Source of the DNA: Favolaschia claudopus
Lineage: Eukaryota; Basidiomycota; Agaricomycetes; Agaricales; Mycenaceae
DNA length: 64,000 nt
Reading direction: 5' to 3'
Assembly (NCBI GenBank): GCA_037176885.1
Contig: JAWWNJ010000002.1
Coordinates: 1,550,001 to 1,614,000 of the forward strand
Shown here: in pieces, positions 11,488 to 23,300 of the stretch
How positions within the stretch are numbered: position 1 is the stretch's first letter
Layout: each line of letters starts with the position of its first letter
Program-made: the position numbers and the translations under genes
Notes under the pieces: model-generated
Databases searched by the model: none
The model's input: the letters and a program-made list of their open reading frames with translations, nothing else
What the model was told of the DNA's origin: nothing

Positions 11488-12653
11488 CGCCCCCACAGCT
11501 GGTCCTTACAGTGCTTTGCTTGCTATCTCACGCTCTCCCGCGCACCCACTCGCTATCCTCATCCAGCACCTCTACGTCTACGACCCTGTGATGACCCACA
11601 TACAGTTAATGCCTTTCGTCCGTCGCACCTATACACTGCTACGTGCCCACGAGCGTAGCATAGATTGCTACATTTGCCACATTACCACCAACCAATGTAA
11701 ATTCGTATTACCTCTGGGGTTCCTTTCAATCTTCGATGGCCTTTACAGATATCCATTCCGTATCTATCTATCATACCGCCCTATACTTGGGTACGCCTCT
11801 CGAGATGACAGCCTCTAATAATATTTTGTAATTGAGATTCCCGACGTGATGTGATTGTTTTTTGTTGTTAGCGAGGCGGCGAACTGTGATGTGGGATAGA
11901 AGGTTGAGAAGAAGAAGCTGATATCGATGAAAGTCTATTCAGTGATTTAGGCCTTGTGGGTCCTATTGGAGGACTCGGCGGACGCAAGCGAAACAGTTTT
12001 AGTATGAAGCTGTGAAATCTGCGAGTCCAGGAGTGCTGCGTCACTGCTGTATTAATGTCCCGCAGCGTAGCGTAGCGTCCGCCGTCGCAACTACACGTTC
12101 CGACGGAGAATCGAGATCATATACAAGCATCGGTTCCTGATCGATATGTATGGAGTGACAATTGAGGCCAGGGTACTTACGACGCATAGACTCGCGCCGA
12201 AAATGAATTCAAGAATCAATCCTATCCTCAGTGTTGTGTTAGAGACCAGAGTGCTCAGGGGCACGTGATGGCGTCGACGCGGCCCGAATCTCCGTCACTG
12301 CTTCAAGCTTCGACCCTCTTCCTCACAGTACAGCCTGAGTGGGCCTACGGCCCTACGCTTTGTCTCCCTGTGAGCCCGGTTACTCTGGTCTTCCCTTTCT
12401 GTGGCGTTTGGGAACCAGGCGGCTCGTTTGACTTCTCCTAAAGAACATGCTGATTCCTCGTACGGTCCAACCAATCACCACAGTATAGCTCAGACATCTC
12501 AGACATCTATCATGCTGTTCGAATGTTGCAGATATCCATGTCCCGTCTCATCTCGCGGTCTTCAGAGTGTGCATTCTCCCCTCAACAAGACTGACAACAA
12601 CGATGGATTTGGTATTTGCTTGTACAACACTGGACACTTCTCGCAATACTTCT
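11488..12653. other. Intergenic stretch without recognised gene
   Basis: About 1.17 kb between the convergent VTT-domain and CipC-like genes. The open frames in it lack conserved motifs, splice structure or useful length. A short CGTAGCGTAGCGTCCG repeat near 12064-12079 is the only local pattern noticed. Confidence 0.4.
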
Positions 12654-13299
12654 TTAGTTGTATTCGACAACAAGGATTTCTTCGGACTGCTCCTCAGCAC
12701 GCTTTTTGGCTGTACGAGAGGCGGTATAAACAATAGCTGCAAAGAAAAACTATCGAGAATGAACGTACCGTCATGCTTAGCTTTCTGCTTGTCGATGTTG
12801 TCGAGGCCCTGGGTAATAGCAAGTTATAGCCGCTTTCATTATCAATAGGACGATCTCAAGATCTGCTTACCTTGGTCTCAACCATACGGTCAACAAAGGC
12901 AGCGCTGAACGCGGCCATGAGCTCCTTGGCCTTTGCATGGCTGTCGGGCTTCCCATTGGCGGCGCAATGATCCTCGTACGCTTTAGCAGCCTAGGGGTGC
13001 ATGTGAGCTTTTCAGGTTGCGCTCTTGTGCATAAACACTAACCTCGTAGGCAGCGGCAGCAGAGATCAGCTCGTGCGAAAGCTTTGCCTTGTGCTCCGGA
13101 GTTTCAGCATTGACGACCTACCATAGCCCACGATAAGTCTCAGCTCATCGCTCCAATCTCAACGTCCGCGCAGCCTGAACCTGACCCCGCCCCGACAACG
13201 AGGGGATGCGGTTGCGCGGCGTCGTGGGGAGTAACTGACCTGCTCGTACGCCTTCTCCTCGTCAGACTTGTGCAGCTTGTGGAGCCATCCGAAAGCCAT
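12654..13299 (-). CDS. CipC-like protein (DUF3759 family)
   Basis: Small soluble fungal protein related to CipC, a stress- and antibiotic-induced protein of unknown biochemical role. It begins MAFGWLHKLHKSDEEKAYEQ at 13299. Four introns connect KAKLSHELISAAAAYEAAKA, YEDHCAANGKPDSHAKAKE, AAFSAAFVDRMVETKGLDNI and a charged tail KKRAEEQSEEILVVEYN with TAA at 12654-12656. The HELI-AAAAYEAAKAYE block is the family signature. CipC homologues in wood- and litter-decay fungi are often among the most abundant proteins during interspecific or host contact; here that is only background. Confidence 0.82.
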
Positions 13300-13739
13300 T
13301 TCTAATGTGAGGAAGATACGGGATTGAGGGGGGAAGGTAGTGGGGGGTAGGGTTAAAGAGATGGTAGATGGGCAGTCTCTTTAAATAGCACAGAATGTGA
13401 TCAGATCTATCTCTCCTTTCATCGCATTAGACTCGTCGTTGCTACCCCTGGTGCTGGCGGCGTCGGACGTCATTTGGTGCCGACAAAAGACAGTCAGGAT
13501 GACCTGTGAAGACAAGGGTTCCTTATGCTCCTCGAGCAAATACACCCAATTCTCTCGTTGAACCATATAATACCGAATAATCCAATGCCCGGGACATTGA
13601 TCCCCGATTCTGTGCACCAACGGGAACGACGCACTGAGATCGACAGCAGTGTGAAATTGAGTATAAGAATACATGTAAGTAATACTGTAGCAGTAGCAAA
13701 CACAAAGTGGTCCTTGCACCTTCTAGTAGATCTATTATA
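13300..13739. other. Intergenic stretch, CipC promoter side
   Basis: About 440 bp between the CipC-like start and the end of the mitochondrial carrier gene, both on the minus strand. It holds the presumed CipC promoter; nothing else recognised. Confidence 0.4.
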
Positions 13740-16427
13740 TTACACCCCAAGTCTATATATAGCACATGGTATGAGAGAAGTAACCCAAGGAAAAAAAAAT
13801 CGGATGAAACACGCACTTCCGTTTGCTTTGTTCATATACCACATACGATATCGATACCGCAGGAACAACCTAGATAGATCAGAATTGTTATCAACCACGG
13901 ATATCGCTACGCAAACCTTTGCAAGGGTAGGAAACAGCCCGCGGTAGAATCCCCGCCACCCATCGCGTTCCCAGGTCTTGGTAGTGACATCCCAGACACC
14001 CGTGTATTTCTGCGGATGACCCGAAGAGCCAGATGCCTGTAGACGAGTACGAACCAGGTTGAGAGGGTACACAGTCGTTGCACCGATGCTGCCCGATATA
14101 CTGCCAAAAGCAAGCGTAGCGAGAACCCCCGGTTCATCCGTGCCGGTGGAACGAGAGTAGGCCAGCTTCAGCGCCTCAAACGTGCTCATGTCGATCGCCG
14201 AGTAACTTTGACCGTGTTTTAAGATATTGTAGGGGGAATGAAGCGGAATGTACTTACGGGAAAACACCAACCAATCCTATCTACATGCCGAAAGTTGAGC
14301 GACAGCTATTAATGAAGTGGGATGTGGACTGACAGTCAATCCCCGGTAATAGGCGCGAAACCCGCCAAGACTCCACAGATGGCGAGCTGCTGCAACAAGT
14401 TTTGCTTGTCCGTCTCTCTGCTCAGATGTTTCGGGGGTGAAAATGAATACAAGTCACTACAATCCAATCATACCTTGAGCGCTTGGGCTCCTTCAGCTAA
14501 ACACGGACGTCAAGGGCGATTCAAAGGAGGAATTCGCGGTATTCACCCTTCAGTTCGCCAGTATTACTCATCATTTGGGTCTATTCTTCGGTAAATTCAT
14601 GACATTGATCGTAGGGATGAACGCACCTTGAGGGTCTCAATAGGGTATATGCCTGTACGAAATTCGTCAAGACTCCAAAGCGGAAACTGGAACTTACTCA
14701 ATTGACTAGTAATGCCTCCGATACCGCCAGACAAAAAACGGCTGACTCCACTTATATCGCGAGTGTCGTCAACCTTATCCCAGTACTTGGCAAACGCTCG
14801 TTTCTAGAAAAGGCAGCTCGATAGAAAATCTTCATTGAAGTGAAGACCGACATACTGATGACTCGTACGAAAAAAACTTGATCGCTAGCGTGCTGTGAGC
14901 ACCAAGAAAACGCGAACGAGAAGATCTTCCTCACCAGATTCAGGCATGATCTTTGCCACAGAAAGACCGTTTCCGGTCCAGAAAGCAAGTACACCCCCCT
15001 CTGCATATATTCGAGCGATCGCACTCCCGATTACTCTCGCACCACCACCGAGGCCGTGCGCAGAGGTAATTGGTGTCCCTCCCAGGTCTGGAGGGCGAGG
15101 TGATCAGAAATATTTTGAGGCGGTCAAACGGGGCCGTGCATGTTCGACTGACTAGGGAAAGAAAGAGTTGAATGGAAAGACGAGAAATGAGCACTCCAAC
15201 CACTCACCTGCCCCTGCCATGCCTCCCGCAAGTAGGAACTTGAATGCATCATGTCCTTCAAGCCAATCATGGGCGTGGGGGTCGTTCTCTTCATCCTCCT
15301 CCTCGTGGTCTGAAAGCTCTTGGCCGGTTGCTGTATTAAATCTCTGGCTGAGATGAGAACCTTGCTCCGGACTGAGGTATATTGTTGGACGATCTTCGGC
15401 GCTCAAGCTGACATCGCCTATCGCAGATATTACTAAATCAACCTTCATGAACAGGAGAAAACGCGCACCTTCCATGGTGACACGGGCTGCACCTCGCGCG
15501 TCATCCCCGAGGTACCTTCTCATCTCATAGTAGCGATAAATTTCTGCTGGTGAAGCCCTCATTGGCAGTAGGAGGAGAAAGTCACGAAATTCAGCAAAGC
15601 TGATCGAATGTGAATGCTCAGAGGCAGTCAGAGTTGTCATGAACTCTGCAAATACCATGAAGCGAAAGCATTTTCTGTCACTCTTCAAGCATACCTGAAA
15701 GCTTGACCGTGGAAAGTGTAATCCCTGCGCAAGGAATGGTCGCAAAGATCCTCGAATCAATTGGTTCAACGTACCGACTCTGGTCAAAGCGGCACTCAGT
15801 TCCTACACGCGCCCGTCTGAAATGAGCTGAGAGATATTTTCTATTCCGCTTACATTGGCGTCTAGATGTCCATTACCGTCCAAGTCCAGCTCCCTGTGAA
15901 AAATATTCCAGAGTTCTATTCAGACATAAGAAATAGCCGCGCAACGGGTAAGCAAGTCATGGTGCACCTTCCTCCTTCGCTGTCGCATATTCCTTGAAAT
16001 CTTTCCATTCGATGCCGGCCATCGGTGAAGTCGAGGAATTATGCCCTCCGCACTTTCTTAGCAACTCCTTCTCATACATATTTATTAATCGCTGGGCGAC
16101 CTCCGGTGTCAGCCCCGCATTGGGTCCAGCGTTATCGAGTGCAGGTATGGCCCTTTTCGTACTATCGTGTAATTGGCGCCAAAGCTCCTTCAACCGACGC
16201 TTTCTGTTGTCTCGGCCTTCATCCTGTTACCAAGTACCATTCAGACCGAACGCGTCATAGGTTGTCGGCGCGCGACAAACCTGTCGAAATTCTTCTAGTG
16301 TTCGCGGAAGTCGCTGAGGTATCGGATCCGACCGCAACTTTGGTATAAACGGGCGGTTTTCTGCACCAGAATCACTGCCTTCGAAGATTTCTCGTCCCGT
16401 CTGTGGTTCTTTGTCTCGCTTGCTCAT
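13740..16427 (-). CDS. SAL1: Ca2+-binding mitochondrial carrier (SAL1/SCaMC-type ATP-Mg/Pi carrier)
   Basis: Inner-membrane carrier that exchanges adenine nucleotides for phosphate under Ca2+ control. The N-terminal half carries EF-hand-like sequence, best seen in the loop DLDGNGHLDANE, where Asp and Glu fill the Ca2+ positions. Residues SFAEFRDFLLLLP follow. The C-terminal half has three mitochondrial carrier repeats with their PxDExxKR-type signatures: TAPFDRLKIF, IYPIETLK and VYPLNLVRTRLQA. At least twelve introns. The final short exon gives the family ending RKLGV after an intron that leaves only 13 coding bases, stop at 13740-13742. Starts MSKRDKEPQTGREIFEGS at 16427. Gene looks complete. 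SAL1 is the closest yeast counterpart; exact substrates are inferred. Confidence 0.87.
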
Positions 16428-16697
16428 GACGCGTCAAGTGGCAAGTTCTTTGCAACGAAAAGGATTCGGGGAGAGCCCCTTCCTCTCATAGAGGCATTGG
16501 TGGGTAGCAGGAACGTTGGAGTTGGAGACGATAAGTGGTGACGGATGTTGATTATGTCATCAGCTCTCCACTTGCCACGAAAAATGACAAAAAATATACA
16601 CTGTATTATTGGGAACCTAAGGTATAGAAAGAAGGGGCACCAGACAGTCCTAAATAACGTCAACGAGACGCGCAGCGCCTCATTCCCTCGTTCTCGG

Positions 16698-17567
16698 TCA
16701 ACAGAGGGATTTATGGTGCTGGAAGTCCTTCAACCTATTTTTCAACAGGTCACCCATCCACCGAAATTTATCCCACCATATAACAGGCTGGTCAGGCAGC
16801 TCAGAGTTCCTGTTGCTTTTCGAAAACTCTTCCAGCTGCCAATCCGAGGAGGAAACCGACATCGTTGTCGATTCCCGCCTCGAGGACGGCTCGGCTGTCA
16901 TCGTTTTGATAGGCCAGGTGTACATTCCTTCCGACTGGCGGACTGGAATTGCAACCACTTTTGGTTTCAAAGGCTTGGGGAAGTCGGTATCAATGTAAGA
17001 GTATCAAAACACGAGTAAAGAAAATTACCTCGGCTAGTATTGGGGTCTGATTAAGATTGACTCGATCGGGTTCACGTAGCTTGTGGTCACTACGACGCGG
17101 AGGAGTCGGTGGGCGGTATAGCTGTTGGGCATGAGGTCTTTCTTGCCTCACGGAGTGTGAAAACGCACCCGATGGTGACCCAAACCAATGTTCACCGAAT
17201 GAGAGGCAAAATGAACCGGTGAAGCGACTCGCGGCAACGGGTCGAGGACTTTAGCTACCAGACGAGATGCATGACCAGATGCGCTGTGAGTACCCAGTTC
17301 ATCGTTCGAAATGGAGCAAGAAAGTCCCGAATCGCTTGATGGAACAGGATTCCTGCCGTAGGTTTGTCGCGCCCGCGTTATTGCATCGTGCCAGTGTTCC
17401 GGTAGCTTTAGGCGTTTGAGACGAGGTAAACGGTGATTGTCAATCAAGGGATTTACCGGTGGTTGTTCGTCTATTTGGCGAGCACCCGAAGGCTGAGGTG
17501 TTGGGGACGGAGGAGGAGACGGAATGTAGGCAGGAACGGGCTTGCGGTAGCTCATCCCTCGGTGCAT
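16698..17567 (-). CDS. Conserved Agaricomycete protein of unknown function
   Basis: Not recognised by any known domain. It starts MHRGMSYRKPVPAYIPSPPP, a Pro/Ser-rich N-terminus that I believe recurs in orphan proteins of mushroom-forming fungi (recalled, not searched). The next exons give LPRLKRLKLPEHWHDAITRA, PLYRPPTPPRRSDHK and, after an intron near 16990-17030, KPKVVAIPVRQSEGMYTW. The C-terminus WWDKFRWMGDLLKNRLKDFQ is amphipathic, ending at 16698. No membrane helix or catalytic motif. The start could also be the second Met (17555). Confidence 0.6.
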
Positions 17568-18627
17568 GGCAGGACTGAAGGGTTGAGCAGACGAAGAAGA
17601 AAGCAGAATTTAAAAGCGCGTAAGGAGAGAAAATAAACTCTTTGTCGCTAACGCCAAGAACGGGATTGACAAAGGCAGGATGGGTCTAAGAGCCCACTAA
17701 AGTGGACGAGGCTCATGTTTACCGTGTAAAGAATGCACTGATTTCATTTCCCTAAGTGCTCGACTCGGCATTTGCGTCAAGTCGGGTAAATGACTAGGCA
17801 AAAAGCATAATAGACACGTTGTTGGCGTCGCTGGGTTTGAAAGAAGAAAATTCAGACAATGCATCGCGATCCAACGTGTAAACTGGGGCAGGAATGTGAG
17901 GGGATAGACGAGAGCACTCTGCTAAGCACAGCTGTTGTGCAGATGTGGCGAGAATGTCAATACATGCACATGCAGAGCGATACAAATGTGGCAACTGCGG
18001 TGGCCCTGTTTCAGCGGTCCCAGCAGCGGCGGCCAAGGAGGAGACGGGAGCGACCAACTGCCGAACCGCAATCGAGGCAATGTAAAAAGCTTCTCAGCCC
18101 AGCCGCTGCGTGGTGTTCTCGTGTAGTTTGAATGAAGAGATGCTGGTGTATGCTATTCAAGACAGCACACACTATTGCGAAGAAATCGGACAGGGTGGAA
18201 GAAGTCAAAGACGTGCCCAGAGGTCGGGTATGACCGATTCGCAAGAGGACAGGAGGCGACGTGGTAGAGGCGGAGCAGGTGGATGATGAGAGGTGGATGA
18301 TGAGCCATCGGAAAGCCAAAGACACCTATTGACGAGATAAGCAGGTCTGAAGCTGGTTAAACGTTTCGAGATTCGATTCGTGAGCTTTGACAGTATTGGC
18401 GCCAATATGGCGGTCTCGGGAGTCAATGTACCAAAGAACGCATTTAAAATACGTAACCAGTCCGCAGCGTTGTTGAGTCCCGAAATGACTTTACAGAGAA
18501 GAGATGGAAGTATCGAAGGAAGTATCTTGTGGTGGACAGACTGGGAGGGAGAGGGTGGGTGGGGAGCTATATGACATGGGTTCTCTGTGCGTTATGGCCT
18601 AATTTATATTATCTTCGTATTACTCGT
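17568..18627. other. Unassigned 1.06 kb stretch upstream of the tRNA
   Basis: Several overlapping minus-strand frames (for example 17794-18057 and 18011-18325) are open and Ala/Ser/Cys-rich, but none joins through credible splice sites into a protein I recognise. It may hold a poorly conserved gene, a non-coding RNA, or only the promoters of the neighbouring genes. Confidence 0.3.
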
Positions 18628-18706
18628 GGTTGCGTAGTGTAGCGGTTATCACTCCAGATTCTGAAGAAGATTTCTGGCAACCCCGGTTCGATTCCGGGCG
18701 CGACCT
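18628..18706 (+). tRNA. tRNA-Gln (CUG) with a 7-nt intron
   Basis: Acceptor strands GGTTGCG (18628-18634) and CGCGACC (18699-18705) pair with one G-U. An A-box-like TAGTGTAGCGG and a perfect B-box GGTTCGATTCC are present. The anticodon stem is CCAGA/TCTGG and the anticodon CTG sits at 18661-18663. Seven extra bases (about 18665-18672) after the anticodon form a canonical-position intron, leaving a 72-nt mature core. A T5 run at 18708-18712 serves as a Pol III terminator. Confidence 0.93.
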
Positions 18707-18842
18707 CTTTTTCCCCTCGACATCAAGTGGATCTTCCATCAGGCTGTCATTGGATGGATGGATGGATGGTGATCCTTGGCCTCCTTTGTTTTGGTTTTCT
18801 ATCGCACGACAATTATCTATTGGGTAGTGGTTCTATTCGATG

Positions 18843-19637
18843 TTATTCCCCTTTTTCTCTTCTGTTCAACCACCAAATTCCAGCGTTGAGGTACGCGGCA
18901 AATGATAACCACAAGCAATATGGCAAAAGCATGTACGACGCGCCAGGGGCGTGTGCAGCAAGCAAGTTCTAAAAGAGAATTCGACGGATAATGACGAAAG
19001 AGAAGGGCGTCGTACCGTCATAAAAAATGTGGTCGCCGTCAGCGAACCGATGTTCAGGAGGGCAATTCCAGTCTGACGACTCTATGAGATACACGGATCA
19101 GGATGAACCTCCAATACCTTCTTTGCGCCGAAGAACAAAGGTGTCCAAAGGAAGTTCAATCCCAACTGAGTGTAGTATAAGCCCAGGGCAAGCTTCAAAT
19201 CCGACCTGATTCAACGAAATTCGGTGCCAGTGAAAATTCCGAAGAACATTTGGATACCTCGCGGAAGGAGATGCTGCGTTGTCCAACGCCCTCACCGTAA
19301 GGTGGGAAGCATAGCCCATAGCTTGATACATTATTGAACCAAATTGGAGGGCAGGTAATCGCCACAGTTCTTACAGATGTACAAGAGAGGCCAGACAATA
19401 GGAAAGACTTGTCGAGGGGGACGACCAGGAGGGGTGCGCAGATTCTGGTGAACTTTGAGGATGACAAGACAAATTTATCGCATATACAATACCCGCCTTG
19501 TACCAATCGCTCTGGACAACCTTGGCGGTAGGACGACCACTAAAAAAGCCCAGACCAAGAGGCAGTCCAACTGCTATCAAAGGAACCCTGGCTGCAGTCA
19601 GCAAAACGGCGGGAAGGCGAAGCTCAGCTGAAGACAT
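18843..19637 (-). CDS. TspO/MBR (tryptophan-rich sensory, translocator) family protein
   Basis: Five-helix membrane protein of the TspO/peripheral benzodiazepine receptor family, which binds tetrapyrroles and sterols. The ATG at 19637 gives MSSAELRLPAVLLTAARVP, then AVGLPLGLGFFSGRPTAK. Spliced exons read TPPGRPPRQVFPIVWPLLY, MGYASHLTVRALDNAASPSA, TQLGLNFLWTPLFFGAKK and finally PYCLWLSFAAYLNAGIWWLN, the family's last helix with its Trp/Asn residues. Stop 18843-18845. The PPGRPP-x-VFPxVWxxLY and NxxWTPLFF motifs make the call secure. Five introns. Confidence 0.9.
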
Positions 19638-20306
19638 GGTAGCAAGAGGTGAAAGGTCAAAGCTTGAAGCGGCACGTGTGACGCCGACGTCATTCGAGGC
19701 GAGAAATCGACCGCGATGGATCGTCCTACTGGCGGAATCCACGAAAAAAATGTCGAGTTATGCATTGTGGAGCACAGTGCCATAGAAGCAAGGTTGATGA
19801 CCGCTCATGCAACAGACGTCGACATTGGGAGGGCAAAAAGTCACAGCTGGTTAAACGAACGGCAAAGACAATTGATTCTAGGACAACACACTTCTGACTC
19901 GGATACATGGTGGTTTTACATCAAGACTGCATATAACCGCAAATGGCTACAAGATTTATTGATAGCTGATAAAAGGCAGTTAGGATGGGAAAGAATAGGA
20001 GGGGAAGAACGACGAACCTTATGAGAAATACATCAGAGTCGACTGCAATTGGTGTAGCGGGCGGAATCCTCTCTGGAAGGCTTCAGGGGAGCTGGCCACT
20101 GGCCCACGATGGCGGGTTTCAATAGTGAGTTCTTGATACTCTACTTATCTCACAACTCAACATACTCGACCCTTCCCAAAAAGGAAGTGGTTTCACCAGC
20201 ACCAGGTCAAACCACTTCCTAAAAAGGAAACTCCATTTTATTGAGCAACACAATCAACAAAAAAAAAAGGCACACAACAAGAAAAAAAAAATTGAAACGC
20301 CTGACT
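19638..20306 (-). pseudogene. Detached 3' remnant of Argonaute copy A
   Basis: In Argonaute sense (minus strand), 20030-20105 matches the last coding bases of the intact right-hand copy (35359-35437), including the terminal STLMYFS and a stop. The flank down to 19845 matches the intact gene's 3' flank at roughly 85-90% by eye. About 1.03 kb that should lie between this remnant and the end of the truncated copy A is missing and replaced by about 235 bp of unrelated A-rich DNA (20106-20338). Bases 19638-19844 hold nothing recognised. Confidence 0.8.
20183..20219. repeat. Perfect 11-bp stem hairpin in the Argonaute A deletion junction
   Basis: GGAAGTGGTTT at 20183-20193 is the exact inverted complement of 20209-20219, with a 15-nt loop. 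It lies in the A-rich DNA (two runs of ten A's at 20259-20291) that replaced the distal PIWI exons of Argonaute copy A. Confidence 0.7.
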
Positions 20307-23300
20307 TTATCTCTCTACAGTCTCGCGTTGAACAAAGGTCGGGGCGGTGGTTCCCGCAGCCTTCTTCTCAGCCATCTCGCGATATCTTTCAGAATCACTG
20401 CATTCCGGGCCTTGGTAGCCGAAGTCAGTTTACGTCAGGCTACCTTCGGCTACCTCGGGCTACGCCGTAGCCGAGCTTCGCCGACGCCGAGTCGACGAAA
20501 TTTCACCTACGTCAGCCTACCTCCGTCGACGTGAAGCTCTTGTTTTGCGCTTTAATCATACATGAACCTCCTCATTTTTCATATTCTTGAACTACAGCCC
20601 TCAACTATCAATTTCTAACACCCCTAGGTCTTCTCCAGCAAAATTTGAACGAAATTACGCGCTCGTTCCAAATATAGTCGAGATATTGATGAAGTTGACG
20701 TTAATCGGCCAAATCGGACCTGCCGACCGGAAATTTCCACTTTCTGCTTCACAACGTGGACCTAGGGGCCCTAGTACACCATTGTAAGGCCAAAGAAGCG
20801 CAGAAAGGATAGCACAACGGCGCAGAAAGGGTGATTATACTGTAATTTCGTCTACCTCCGTCTCCATGAGTAGACGAAGTCTTCGTCTACGACCCCTCGG
20901 AATGCAGTGAATGAGCGAGCGAGTGAGGTTCGCAGCAAATATAACTCGAGAGTCGAGACGAACCTCATATACATGCCAAGGCAGTGTTGAGCCATACCCT
21001 CGAGCTCCTCGATCATCTCCTGGCGGGAAGTCTGGACGCGAGAGGCGGCAACATACTTGGCAGTGTCCGAGTCGACGTTCGCGACGAGAGACGTAAACGA
21101 CGGACGCCCCTCGGAACCAGGCGCAGGGTGAATGACCTAGGAAACACACCTTAGCAACAAAGGAAACAGTAAGACGGTGCGACTCACATCAGCTATATTC
21201 CGACGAAACAAACATGTCAGCGACCTCGAAAAAAATGGGAAAAGCCGCGAGCATGAGCTTGAACGCACCGCCTGGAAAAACGGTCAGACTTGAATAACCA
21301 GAAGCACAGACGAAAGAAAACGCACCCATGACGATAGTCGGGTTGTGGGGATCAGTCAGCACACCAACCGAGCTCGGGTCTACGAAAGATTGGTGAGATG
21401 CGGTCTTTGCAAGATGAATGAACAAACCTGGAATGGTGTTGATGCCCCCCAATTTCACATTGATCCTGGGCAAAGAAAAAATTGAATGCTCCACGTTAAC
21501 CCTGCCGGAAGTAGAACATACTTGAGGCAAACATTAGCATCTGACGTAGAAGACCGTCAGTTCAAGAACCGCAAAAAGCTACAAAAGAAGTGCACTGACA
21601 GTACTGGGGCTTGGCACGGAAGCACTTGGAGGACTGGGAACAGTAAGGATGTCTGTTCGACGAGATTGGCCACGAAATACCTTGAGGCATTGAGTTGCGA
21701 CGCCCATCTGTAGTCAACATCAGCCGAAACTGCGACAAAAAGTAACAGAAAGGCACATACAGTGATGTCCCCAAAGTGCTTGACGTTCGTGTAGATATCA
21801 TTACCACCTTCAGGCTAAACGGGTTTGGGTAAGAACACAGTAGCATGCACGAGAGGTAGATCTTGACTGACCAGCACCACCAACATCAATTGAGGCCCCT
21901 TTCCCATTTGCTTTGCGCAAGCAGCGCCCGCAGCCTGAAAAGAAAGGGGGTATCAGCGTTGGCATGCAGTGAAAGTGCAAGTCGACAGACCCTCAGTTGA
22001 TCGGCAATACGTCCCTGGCCGTTCTCCCAGAAGACGAATTTCGTAGGTGCTAGCTTGATGCCTGAAAGAGATGGTTGTTAAATTGATTCACGGTGAAGAA
22101 AGCGAGTGTTAACGAACCGACGTCGCGGCAACTAGCACAAAGACCGTCTTCGCAACGACAATGAGATTGAATGAAAACTGGAATGTGGGACAAACACACT
22201 GATCATGTCTTGCGCGGCCTGGTTGTTGAATCGATTCTCCCGCTCGTAGACCACAACAACCCATCGCTCGATGACGACGGGCTTGAAGAATCGTTTGTCA
22301 ACCATGTTCCACGCACCGTCTCGAGGAGTCTAACAAGAACCTTGAGCGAAAGATCAAGCTCCTAAAATGTCACTCACAATGGTCAACTGACGAGAACCAG
22401 GGCCATACTTGAGCATCGGCGGCTTGAGGACTCTTGCTTGAACTCGAAGAGGGCCAGAAGCGTGGTCGACGTTCATTTGGAATTGACGGACATACTCGGA
22501 TTGACCGTAAGCCAGAACATCCAAGCCTTTCTTGATGCTCGAGAGACGGTCAAGAGGCTTCTTCGTCGCGAAGTCGAGGCTAGAAAACGCACATATCAGC
22601 CTAAGTGTAGTCATAGCAGTCGAGCACTTACACGTCCTTGGTCTTCTCGGGAGGAACCTGCTTGCGCATGAGCTGGCCAGGCGGGACCTCGCACAATTCT
22701 GAAAAGAATGTCAAAAGAGGAAAGAACAGAAAACGACCGCTACTTACCGAGCGGAATGAGAGCTCCGGAGCCAACCTGTATGAGAGATTGAGATGAAGAT
22801 GAGCAGCAAAAAGTGAGACACTCACCTCGGCGCAGATCACGTCGGGAAATTGTAGAGGCTTGTTTTGAGTCTGTTGGAAGTATTCGGCGACGGTCATTGT
22901 TTTACCTTCGCGCATGGTGAAGGTGAGCTTGTTGGCGGGAGCGGAGCTAAGCTTCTTCAACACTCGCGGGGTGGTGTGCTTCTGGCCATCGGGGCCGAGG
23001 TGTGTGGTGTGGATGCGGATGCCGCTGATGAACCTCTGCAGGCGAATTCGCTCCCGGTCGGGCAGGCCGTGGGTAGGACTCAGAGCGTTGGGATGGTTTT
23101 TCTTCATGAATTCTAAACAGAGAGTGAGAAGCTTCCCCTGTATTCGTGATGAGCAGGTCCGCCACAAAGACAACAGTCGTTAATGAAGTGCATACCGCTT
23201 TGTACATCGTCCCCGTCGAGATATCCACGTTTATGAGCATTTTGCCAATCCCAGGACGAACCGACTGGAAATAGCCGCGCCCTAGAGAGAATCCACATCA

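Noticed and set aside
17794..18325. Possible small Cys/Ala-rich gene on the minus strand
   Set aside because: No splice model gives a recognisable or sensible protein; kept only as an unassigned stretch.
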